From Cylindrotheca closterium (Eukaryota; Bacillariophyta; Bacillariophyceae; Bacillariales; Bacillariaceae): a DNA stretch of 18,111 nucleotides. A model generated the notes under the pieces. That model made no database searches and had not been told where the DNA came from. It saw only the letters and a program-made list of their open reading frames with translations. The stretch is taken from NCBI GenBank assembly GCA_933822405.4, contig CAKOGP040000113.1, positions 1 to 18,111 on the forward strand, read 5' to 3'. The translations under genes were made by a program, and so were the position numbers. Every line of letters begins with the position of its first letter. Position 1 is the stretch's first letter. Below, one piece after another: positions 1-9,285 of this stretch.

Positions 1-205
1 CATACTTTTGATTCATCCATTCACAAAAATCATCATTCACTTTTGGATCGATGTGGCTTGATAACAGATCGTCCGCATGAAATCGAATAGTTTGTTGTTT
101 GCCGTTCACAATCTTGTTGGCAATACATCCATCGTATGGATTGAAGATAAAACCATGTTTCTCCATGTCTCCTCTCAACTTTTTGTCCAAAACCACTACC
201 CATCT
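1..205 (-). pseudogene. Ty1/copia reverse transcriptase fragment (partial, runs off left edge)
   Basis: Read on the minus strand, a continuous frame from about 205 to the window edge gives a peptide with the hallmarks of a copia-type reverse transcriptase (RVT_2): KKLRGDMEKHGF, then NPYDGCIANKIVNGKQ, then FHADDLLSSHIDPKV. This matches the family pattern 'NPYD-C-ANK-NGKQ-T-WHVDDLK-SHVDP'; the two aspartates of the catalytic DD pair are present. The frame is too short to show up as a long ORF. A stop codon lies just upstream of residue WVVVLDKK, and no RT motif was found further upstream, so this is a piece of a decayed or interrupted element whose C-terminal part lies outside the window. The family call rests on motif recall, without an alignment. 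Confidence 0.75.
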
Positions 206-444
206 TCAACCCAACCTTAGAAAACATCTTCTTTTAGGCAATCTACAGAGGCTGGACAGACAACTTCGTGCCAGTCTTTGCTTCCTTGACTGCAGCTGTC
301 TGTTTTCAGCTCTCTCATTTCCACAGAGACTCCCTTTCACACTATGAAGAAGCTCCAGAGTGGCTACACTTTGTTGGTGCAGTGCAAATAACGACGTCAT
401 GGGTGAAATATGTTGTTTTACCAATGACTTCTGTCTCTGCCTAG

Positions 445-1149
445 AGATTGACTCTAAGTCAGTCTTTGTGGCCGTTTCTTAAGCAACAACCCACCTCCTA
501 TGTCACCAGATTTGACATCAGGAAAGCTGCGGAACTCAGCAGCCTAATTTCAGAGATCAACAAGACCATCAGTCCCCCCATAGTGGTCTCATTGCAATAT
601 CCAAACCCAAGAGATACTGAAATGCTGAAGACTGCTGTTGCTGTTTTGATTGCTGCAATTCTCAACAACCAAGTGACCTCAATGTTCATTGTGTATGATT
701 CCAAACCAAAACCAAGTACTACATCAAGCCATTGGAGATATGGATCTCTTACCAGTGTGATCTGTGGGTCTCCCAACTTTTGTACAAGACTGAAGGTTTC
801 TGCCAACCAAATTGTATCTAAAATTGGAGAGCATTCAGAACTGCATCCAGTGTTAGGAGAATCACCTAGAATAGGTTGGGCTTTTGTGAAGAATGGAATT
901 GAAAACCATCTCTCAATAGAGTTAAAGCAAAAAGTGACTATTACTCATGATTTAGTACCTACCACAATTTTGTACTGCATTGGACTATTTCGCATTTCAT
1001 TTCTTCTCATCGTTGTCTATTCTTCTCCTGTTGTATTGGCAGTTGCCCTTGCGTCCACGCCTGGTGGTTGTGCCAGCTATTTCTTTCTTTGCACAAGAGC
1101 AACCACCTGTGCATTTCCCTTTCTTGCATCCACATTTGGTGAACACTGA
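445..1149 (+). other. Unrecognised open frame in degenerate region
   Basis: An open frame of about 235 codons begins right after a TAG at 442-444 and has no ATG near its start, so it is not a clean gene. Its first two thirds, to about 985, look protein-like: mixed composition, with segments such as RKAAELSSLISEINK and VAVLIAAILNNQ. The last third is hydrophobic and low in charge, resembling out-of-frame sequence. I recognise no domain. Given the copia fragment to its left and broken frames to its right, it may be part of a decayed mobile element or an exon of an undefined gene. Confidence 0.2.
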
Positions 1150-1608
1150 TGTTCCTTACAAGCACCAGCCAGTGTGGTGAAGTCATAGTCACTTTCAGTG
1201 AAGGTGTCATCATCCATCTTAGCCTTTGCTGCTACAAGCTTAGCTGGAGGTGCTGCCATGCTCAGGTTCCACTGGCTTTCTGGTACAGACATGGCTCTTT
1301 TGGGACTTCCGTAGCCTTCAATCCTATGTTGAGTAAGGATCTTAGCGCCGAAACCTGGACCAACCTCCAATACCAGACCCAAAACTTTAGAACCATGGGA
1401 AGAAGTCTTGTCTCTTTTGTCCACTGGTACGATGACAGTAACGACTCTCTCTAACTTTACTGTTTCCGATATAGGTCAGAGTATCTTCTGTGCTGCTTCC
1501 GCTGTCTCTCCTTTGCAACTTTCTCAAATTGTTTCCGTTTGAAGCCTTGGAGGCAACAGCAGCTTCTTGTTTTGTGAGACTAGATCTATCAGCAGTTGGG
1601 TTTTCAGA
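1077..1608 (-). pseudogene. Broken coding fragment, family unknown (two frames)
   Basis: On the minus strand one frame is open from 1608 to about 1400 with a charged, lysine/serine-rich peptide. A second frame is open from about 1480 to the TAG at 1077. The second frame reads like real protein around VVTVIVPVDKRDKTSSHG and GPGFGAKILTQHRIEG, and ends in a basic tail. Switching from the first to the second frame near 1440-1480 would join them, which suggests a frameshifted or unspliced old gene. I do not recognise the family; proximity to the copia fragment suggests a mobile-element origin, which is inference only. Confidence 0.3.
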
Positions 1609-2252
1609 CTAAAAAGTCGTGCTATCTAAATAACGAAACCACTGAAGATAACGATTCTGAAGAAAATAGAGAGGCAGGCGCAAAATGGCCCACAGGCTTG
1701 GAGAAGTGCATGGCCATTTGGTAGAATGAGCCAGTTGGTAGAATGGCGCAATACTGGCGTCAGCGCTGACTGGCAAGAGTACCGTACCATTCTGGAGTAA
1801 CTATTTTACCAATACCATTATATTTTACTAAAGCCAAAGAGGGAATCGGTTACAAAACTTCTCACCAACCACTCACCAAAGCCTACTATGGGTTTGTCTT
1901 CAAGCTTACTAACTCCTTTTCTCCTACAGTACCATCCTCTCGCGTCAACATTTCCACCGTCCCTTTACCTATTACTCCCGGTTCCTGATTGCAACGAAGG
2001 GATACTAGATTTCGTTTTGTCAAGGTAACGTGAACGAAATATAATGTTTTCATTTCCTCATCGACACTGACATCCAGTGAACTCCCAACTCGCAATCATA
2101 CATCTCACACTCGAAATTTGCTTTAGGCCGAATTCAACTATTCGACAAAGACACCCATTCATTATGTTACAGTCTACACGTTTGATTCCCGCCGACTTCT
2201 CTTTCAACCGACGCAAAAATGCAAGTATAGCAGGAAGGTTTGTGTTCGGCAA
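1609..2252. other. Intergenic stretch with short repeats
   Basis: No convincing gene is seen here; open frames on both strands are short and lack start or composition support. Visible structure: a 17-bp tandem duplication centred on TTGGTAGAATG (1718-1728 and 1735-1745), followed by a perfect 12-bp palindrome GTCAGCGCTGAC at 1759-1770. The right end (about 2150-2252) is presumably the 3' untranslated region of the minus-strand gene ending at 2253. Confidence 0.4.
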
Positions 2253-2761
2253 TCACACGTCGGCCACTGCCGCCGGTGTCGTAGCGGGAGTTTCAGCAGT
2301 TTCTGATTTTGATGAAGTTTTTATGCCTGATACCTTCAGCATTGGTTCAACTTTTGCAAACGCGGCTGCAGCCGCTGCATCTGCATTTCGCTCCTTCTTC
2401 AGCCGTTGTTGTTCTTCTGCTTCGTCCTGTTTGGAATAAATCGCAAACGACAGAATGGTTACGTTAGAGCTCACCCTTCTCCACTATTTTGTCACGAGGT
2501 TTGCATGTAAATGTCTTACCTGTTTCATCATTGCAGAGTGGTTTTCTTTTAGTTCCATGTCAGTATTGGTAATGAGTAGTATGAAGAAAGACGAAAGAAG
2601 ATCTTAGGTTGAGGTGACGTAGTTCTCGGAAAGAAACAGAGCAGAGACAGCGCACCTTGAGCGATTTGCAATGCAAACTTTCTGATTATCCCAAGACCCC
2701 AGTAGAAGGCAACCGCAATAACGACTGAAGTGATTGCCACTGTTTTCGCGTCAATTATCAT
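2253..2761 (-). CDS. Small single-pass membrane protein with charged coiled-coil-like tail (three exons)
   Basis: Proposed exons on the minus strand are 2761-2656, 2545-2520 and 2426-2253, giving 101 residues and a TGA stop. Intron 1 (2546-2655, 110 nt) begins GTGCG and ends AAAAG with a TACTGAC branch-like motif upstream. Intron 2 (2427-2519, 93 nt) begins GTAAGA and ends AACAG. Residues 5-28 form one hydrophobic helix (VAITSVVIAVAFYWGLGII), followed by RKFALQIAQ, then a highly charged segment (DEAEEQQRLKKER) with an alanine run, and a Ser/Thr/Pro/Ala tail. This suggests a membrane-anchored protein with a cytosolic or stromal tail. I do not recognise the family. The frame is open upstream of 2761 to about 2860, so a longer N-terminus is possible. 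Intron 1 boundaries are less certain than intron 2. Confidence 0.55.
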
Positions 2762-3113
2762 GATGTCGCTTAACGGTAAGAAGGACACCAAAATGAGACT
2801 ACAAAGTTCCCAGAAACAGAAAGCGTCCAGATGATAATTGGCTTTGAAGCTTGCTTTCAAACGTAGACCACAGTGCGTTTCGTGATGATATCCTACTGGC
2901 CTTCTGTGAAAGCACGCAGAGACTGATCTCCCTACCGGTACGTATCATCGAACCTAAGTAACATGCCTACTGTAGCCTTTTTTATCCGAAGAATGGGTTG
3001 ACTCGTTCGACTCAATGCTAAATTCTATCTGTCGAATAGTACGGTATTAGTATTACAGGTACCGGTCGTAAAACTGTGGGATCAGCTTTTGGAAAGATGC
3101 ATCCATGAAGCAG
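2762..3113. other. Intergenic region upstream of small membrane-protein gene
   Basis: This 352-bp gap lies between the start of the small membrane-protein gene and the stop of the MRH-GH47 gene, both on the minus strand. It should hold the 3' end of the latter and the promoter of the former. I see no gene. TACCGGTACG occurs near 2934 and GGTACCGGTCG near 3058; similar GTACC-rich words recur at 10030-10050 and 10185-10205 and may be a genome-wide intergenic motif. Confidence 0.35.
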
Positions 3114-6100
3114 CTATGATATTTCGTCTATTTCAGCAACATCGCTATTCTCCTGGCCATTATAGAACCGCAGTAGGTAAAGTTGCCACTCGACAGGTCC
3201 AGGTCCAGCGTTACTCTTTTGCGCAGCATGAACACCCCAGCCATCTTCTACAAACACTTGAATTGCGTCAGGTGATGCAACCACAGCAGGCCAAAACTGA
3301 TTTCCCATTACTGTAAAGTCGTTGCCATCATTCGTGACTTTTGTGTTCTCGCGAGTAACTGAAACCATACAACTTCGTTGGATACAAATATCGGCAGTTG
3401 TTCTAGAATTCCTTTCTTCACTGAAGGTTTCCGTTTTTTCAATCATGTCAAGGCCATCAGCACCGGAGACCAAGACAGTGAGGGGACTGTCAAATAACTC
3501 CGATTCAATCTGGTCGCTGTTCCCAGACATCACAAACAACTCTTCCTCTTTCGAATTGATTACAATCACAGCCTCGGCCCCCACCTGGTTTCTCGATTTG
3601 TCTTGAAAAGTACAGGAACCCCTCTGTACTAATTGTATTCGGGATGACCTGTTAAACATTGTCGGATGTCCACAATGATCCTGTTCGTCTGTTGAACACG
3701 ACTGATCAGTACTATCTTTGCAACCTGCTTTGTCACCCTGTTTCGGTGTTACAAGCTGAGCTTCGACACGGATCTCGCTCGTTGAGGCCAAATTATTCGG
3801 ATGAGTCACTCCAAAGAGGGCTGGTGCACATGGATATCGTGCCAAAACAGTTCTCATGGATTCACGACCTCCGGTAGTTGGGGTATCGACGTACCGTTGG
3901 TCGATGGGATACTCCCCAAGGACATGTGTTGTCTCGATGATTTCAACGACACAAACATAAGAGTTGCTTCGATTGTCTGTCATAACAACAGAGCGATGCG
4001 CTTCAGTATCGCTATGATGCACCACATCAGATTCACGAACTTCTGTTTCCTTCAGATATGGTATCCTGTGGTCGACCATAAAGTACTTGTCTCCGCTTTG
4101 TATGCTCGCAGCATCTTGAATTATCGTTGTTGCAAGTGACTGCCCGCTGCCAATATGTTTGATCGAGAAGCCAGCACCACCATCAAATGCTAGTATTTCA
4201 AAGTTGCCCAGGTCACCGCCATCAAAACGTTGACTGACAACCTCTTTCTGTTTTTCGTCGCTGCTTCCTGCAGCTGGCGGTTGGTTTTCAAGGTATTCGA
4301 CCACACAGAAAGATGTCGGGTCGAACGCTTCAATCACATGAACGCCAAAGCCATACCAAGCAAGGGCGTCGATAGAACCCATCATGAGAAAGCGACTCTC
4401 ACCGGGGTGTACAGCATCCCGTAGGGTTGACACATAACTAGTCGTATAATCAGTTCCACCACCATTCAGTGCATTAATGTAGAGAAGCTCCGAAGAATAA
4501 AAGTTTGGACACGACTTAGCGAGGGCAACACCATTTCCATTCCTTCGTAACATTAAGTGTGCATCGTTCAATCCATTCTGAGTTTCGCCAAAAACATCTA
4601 GACCACGGTAAACATGATCAATTGACAAGATGGGTTCTGTCAGAGCAGCTTCGGTGTTGTTTCTCCGGTGTGCGGCGTTTTCATTCTCCTCACTAACAAA
4701 TGGATAAAGCTTTTGTGCAAAAGCCTCGAGAGATGTGCCGATTGCCCATTTTTCCCTGTCTAGCCCATCCCACCTAAAGTCTTGGCTATCAGGATATCCA
4801 GCTAGCCTAGATCGAAGGCGTCGGATCAACTCTTTCTTTCGATTTTCTAACCTCGATAGTTTCTCTTCATTATTTGACACATCGGCATGGTGAATTGGAT
4901 GGGCTTCAGTAGTAAAGATCCAATCCCTATCTTCGTCGTCATGGATTATGTTGTCGTCGTCAAAAGTGAGGTAAAGATACTTCAATGTTTCGCTGAGAAA
5001 AAATGACGGCATGTCGTCGATGAGCTCAGCACTTGCTGGGCTACCTAATGCAGCTGCACCGGTCGACCAAGGAGCTGTCTCTCGCAACGAAGCAAACCCA
5101 CAATTGGAGCGAGTAATCTTGTCGAGAGCTTGGAGCGCGTAGTCTGCAGCCCATTGCCAACTAGAGGCTGACATGGACATCTGTGGTCTTTGCAGGCCTT
5201 TGGTGGCCCTATGTAAGAAGTAAGCGCTTTCGATGAGTTCAGGGCGCAAAAAATGAGATCCGCCGCCACCATCCACCTTCCAGTTTCCATAATCAAAACG
5301 CTCCGGAAGAAATCCAAGATACTCTCGAACAAGGAAAAAAGAATTAAGCGAGCGCGCGGCGGGAACAATCTCACCAAGGAGTACTTGCATCCCTGGGTAG
5401 AATGCCATCAAAGCTTCAAAGATCCGACGAGCTACTCCATTCGTTGACAATCCTCTGGTCAAGTCTACATCAGCGTACCAATCACCAAGACGCGATTCAT
5501 TATGCACTCCGCCATAAGCTGAGAGGGCCGAGTGCCAGAAGCCGTGGTCTTCAGGAAATAGGACATAGTGCTTGACCAAGTACTCATAAAATGAGTCGGA
5601 ATTTGATCCTATTCCACTCAATGATTCTGTCCACTGTCCGCGTTGGGTGCAAATATGTTTTCCAAAAGTGTTGAATTGAGAACTTCTGACCCAGAGTGCT
5701 CGCGCAGCAAGCTTTGCTGCTTTTCCGTACTCCATGTTGCCTGTGAGACGCGAGAGCAACTCCATTTCCAATGATAACGTTCCACCTCCTGCCAAGGATG
5801 CAATTGTCGTTTCATCTAATGGAATGCCACTTAAAAGATTGACCGTTCCGTAAGGAATGCCTGTATGAGTAGCATAAGCTGGCAGGAGTCGGTCACCAAT
5901 ATCCTGTGCCAATTTGAGGAAAAAACCGTCATATTCCCAGTACATGTTTGATTGGTCCTGGCAAGTCGCTCCGCGAATCAGTTGAGTTGTACAACGGGGA
6001 ATCGACGAGACAAATCTATGAGAATCATCTATTTCTTGTGCATCATAATTCCTCTCACAGACTAACGTTCTGTCATTTCCGACCAGGATCGCGCCAGTAG

Positions 6101-7614
6101 AATCCCAAACATCTGCTCTAATCACTTTGTCACTCAGAAACGCCTCTGCCAGTTGGTGGGCGGACAGCAGCCCGCCTAGAATCCGAATATTTGTTTCAAA
6201 TACACTAACATTCTGATTTAGAGCAAAGATACCTCCTTTTCCCGATTCTCCAGTTTTGCTGTCCATGAAATCATTGAGCTCACGCAAGCGTTCAACAGAC
6301 CGAGCAAATTCAGTGTAGTTTCCAAGAATGACAAGAGTGTCAAGTGAGTCGATTAGCGTGAGGGCAGGTATTCTGACTAGATTGAAGACAGCAGGTTTGC
6401 AAGTCATTGGCTTGATTTCGCTGGCAGGGTATGCGTTATACATATAGCTGTCGTATGCATGTTCGAACATGTCCTTTATCAATATTCGATTGGATTTTAC
6501 TCGAGATTGCGGAAGAGGCTTTTTATGGAAACATGAACATGTTAGGTTCCATTCTACGCAGCTGTAAAAAACATCAGCGGTGTTTTGAAACTCTTACCGG
6601 CATCGATTCATGCAGCGATGTTGTCAGATGAGGATTTGACGCATCAAACCCTTGCCTTTGTGTCCTATGAAGATATGAGTGAAGTATTGATTGAATGCGA
6701 TCACGAGTTGCGTTGCTTTGGGGGTCCGGTACGTGCTCCTCCTTAATGTCAGTTGTTCGCAACTGATAAGGTCTACATGCATGAAGTACATAAGAGCAAA
6801 TTTTCGGTTCGTGAACTTGCGATATCGTATAGTCTTGCAAATTGAAGTCTTTGCAGAAAGTAGAGGATTGATCATGGATAACAACAGCTGCCATTCGGTA
6901 CTCATTTACTTCGGGGCAGAAGTCGCCTGACCTGTATATTTCAACTTCAGACACGGGAAAAAGCTTCTTTAGCTGATTATGGAACATTCCTGAGACGTCT
7001 GCGGATGAAGGAAGGTCCAAATACGAGCCCAAGCTGATTTCTTTGTCAAGAAGCATCCTTGGGTTTCGTTGTCCTTGGGAAACCATTGACTGTGGACACC
7101 ACTTGAAGGACCAAAACGACCCTTTTGATTGACTATAGAAATAGCAATCATTCTCATTCTCATTTCCCTTTACTTGGTGCTTCCACCGTAGTGATTCTGT
7201 CGTCTTGACTCCGTCCGCAGAGTATGTAGAAGTCGTTTTGAAGAAGTGCTCATGTAAAGTTTTTTCCATCAGCAATCTCCTTCGACTTGAGGCACCAGCG
7301 CGACTATATTGATGATTTCGACTATTATGCGATATAGACTGTGTCGCAGTTTTTTTCGATGCTATCCCATTTGGATCGAGACTCTTTTTCAACGAATCCC
7401 ACAGAGACAATATAAAGTTGTCATTCTTCGCGTTCACTTCAGCAGATATCAGATCACTTTCTGAAGATTCTACTATCCGAACTCTCAACAACAGTGGTAG
7501 AAGGAGCAACAACACTGCAGTTGACCATGAAGGGCGGTTACTACGTTGACACAATCCGAATAATTGAAGCATTGCCTTAAAGCAATGAACAATAGGAAAC
7601 GACAACATGAACAT
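3114..7614 (-). CDS. MRH lectin-EDEM (GH47 alpha-mannosidase)-PA domain fusion protein, ER glycoprotein quality control
   Basis: Exons 7614-6598 and 6518-3114 (minus strand) give 1473 residues. Intron 6519-6597 (79 nt) has donor CCG/GTAAGAG, a CCTAAC branch motif and acceptor AAAAAG, and keeps frame. An N-terminal hydrophobic stretch (about 33-46) is a signal peptide or anchor. MRH domain, about 155-290: six cysteines (157, 173, 233, 254, 273, 280), FW at 167-168, and the four mannose-contact residues Q180, R240, E269 (EP-IC) and Y275. GH47 domain, about 352-885: LTLIDSLDTLVILG, FETNIR (E447), GIPYGTVNL, DSFYEY (D647), RPELIES (766-769), SETLKYLYL (E849) and TTEAHP (T875/T876). PA domain, about 1285-1367: IQLVQRGSCTF. 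OS-9/Yos9 reads and EDEM/Htm1 trims mannose on misfolded glycoproteins for ER degradation. No HDEL-like tail; it ends DEIS. M at 7572 is an alternative start. Confidence 0.88.
6519..6597 (-). other. Intron joining MRH and GH47 exons
   Basis: The donor GTAAGAG sits right after codon CCG. A strong-looking pyrimidine tract with TTTACAG occurs only 36 nt in (AG at 6562-6563), but splicing there would run into a TAA after 12 codons. The AG at 6519-6520, 26 nt downstream of the start of a CCTAAC motif, restores the GH47 frame exactly. If the intron is retained, translation stops at TGA 6574-6576. The GH47 frame itself has no signal peptide and no ATG before its first conserved residues, so it is unlikely to be a separate gene. 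Confidence 0.75.
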
Positions 7615-7784
7615 CTCAAAATGGAGCACGGGGTCGATGGTGTCTGTCCACCATACGCGTACGTGTACGCGATTGTGTCATTTCACAAAACTACAGTAAT
7701 TGGGATGAAACGTGATATTATACTGGATACTGGTATTAATTAATACGAGTACAGAAAGACAAATCTGCATTATTGTGATGAAGG
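7615..7784. promoter_or_regulatory. Shared divergent promoter region of the MRH-EDEM fusion and GnT I genes
   Basis: Only 170 bp separate the proposed start codons of two divergent N-glycan-processing genes, so both promoters and 5' leaders must fit here or overlap the coding ends. A perfect 7-bp inverted repeat, CGCGTAC-GT-GTACGCG, lies at 7656-7671 and contains an ACGTG core of the kind bound by bZIP factors, a class that includes unfolded-protein-response regulators. AT-rich sequence follows at 7700-7745. Function is inferred from position and motif only. Confidence 0.5.
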
Positions 7785-9174
7785 ATGGCTATAGGAAAAG
7801 TTGCTCATGGAGGCAGAACTATTAGAAGACGAAAAAAGCAAAGAAAAAATCGTACAGGACATGGGAGAAGCTACATGATGCTGCTGCTAATCCTTGGCTC
7901 CTACATTCTTGGATTCAAGCTGATGGCTCGGTACTTCAATTACGGTATGCGTCTTGGCGGAGACATTCCGAATGGTCTAACCATGGCGCACAAATCGTCT
8001 TATGAATCACCCCTGATAGTATTCACATGCCAGAGGGCAAGCTACCTTCGAACCACGCTTACCGATATTCTCAAATACATTCCTCGTCCGTGTACCTTTG
8101 GGTGCCCTGTCATTGTTTCACAGGATGGAGAGAACTCCGATGTTGAAGCAGTGGTCAGTGAATTCCAAAAAGAATTTGCTTCCATTGGTATTCCTTTGAT
8201 TCATATTAACCACAAACGAGCCTTGAAAGGTGCCGAGGGTGCGTACCAAGCTCTCTCAAATCACTACGGGTGGGCGTTTTCTCAAGTTTTCAATGGAAGG
8301 ATCAATGCGAACTTACCTATGCCTCAGCGAATCATCGTTTTAGAAGAAGATTTGCACATTGCTCCAGATTTTTTCGGATATATGGCAGAAACTTCGAAGA
8401 TACTGGACAAGGACTCGACGCTTTTCGCAGTTTCAGCATTCAACGACAACGGCCACTTAGTCAACAATCCAGAGCGGGTACTGCGAAGTGACTTCTTCCC
8501 AGGTCTTGGGTGGATGATGAAAAGATCATTGTGGAAAAGTGAGCTCGAGGCAAAGTGGCCAGAAGGTGCGTCGCGTATTACTGCTGCTTCTCCAAGACGG
8601 CATCTCCAAGACGGCAAGACGGCAGATCAATACTCACTTACTTGCTCTCGTTCAGGATACTGGGATGATTGGTTGAGAGAACCAGCTCAGCGTAAAGGCC
8701 GACAAATACTTCGGCCAGAATTCAGTAGAACTTATCATTTCGGGTTTCATGGAGGGGCAAGCAAAAATCAGGTAGGTCATATTTTTGCCTTGTCACGTTT
8801 GCTCCACTTTCAGAATCTTATTCATTGTCTATTAGTTTGGTTCGATTCTGAGACGAGTGCGGCTATGCGAAGAATTCGTGGACTGGGCTAAAGTAGACCT
8901 TTCCTACTTGGAGGAAAGGGCCTACGCGAAACTCTACTTGTCCTTGTTGGACCATTCAGTCCATGCGCAATCAATCAAGGAAGCACGAAGGGCACTGAAA
9001 AGAAACAAAAATGTCGTTGTAGAATATTCTGATTTTGATGAATTCAAGGTGCTGGCTAGGAAACTTGACATAATGGATGATGAAAAAGCAATGGTTCCTC
9101 GTACAGGGTACAAAGGAATTGTCGAAGTCAGGCCATTCGAAGGAAGCCTTCTTTTCCTTAGACCATCAATATAA
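7785..9174 (+). CDS. MGAT1: Alpha-1,3-mannosyl-glycoprotein 2-beta-N-acetylglucosaminyltransferase (GnT I)
   Basis: Exons 7785-8565, 8656-8771 and 8836-9174 give 411 residues. GnT I (GT13) transfers GlcNAc from UDP-GlcNAc to the alpha-1,3 arm of Man5GlcNAc2 in the medial Golgi, opening the way to hybrid and complex N-glycans. The protein has the expected type II topology: about 30 basic cytosolic residues, then a membrane anchor (MMLLLILGSYILGFKLM, 31-47). Family motifs: VSQDG (111-115), the metal-binding acidic triad as EED (187-189) in LEEDLHIAPDFF, AFNDNG, RSDFFPGLGWM with candidate catalytic D236, then YWDDWLRE, RKGR, RPEFSRT and FGFHG spliced onto exon 3 with VDWAKVDLSYL. Intron 1 (8566-8655) is 90 nt with no in-frame stop; intron 2 (8772-8835) is 64 nt. 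Divergent from the EDEM fusion, convergent with plastid L10. Confidence 0.93.
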
Positions 9175-9285
9175 TCGTTGCAATAAGGTAGTCTACTATA
9201 ATTCTCGCAATCGAAGTCAAACGTTGCATACAACGTCAACGCCAATCGCAGCACACCACAATGGGAACAACTGACACTATATTGT

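Noticed and set aside
5045..5377. Minus-strand 110-codon frame inside the GH47 region
   Set aside because: It is an alternative frame within a well-supported coding exon.
3114..6482. GH47-PA frame as a stand-alone EDEM gene starting near 6482
   Set aside because: The apparent start is a TTG, there is no signal peptide, and a clean in-frame junction to the upstream MRH exon exists.
8324..8617. Minus-strand 97-codon frame opposite GnT I
   Set aside because: Antisense shadow of a conserved coding region; no start context or domain.
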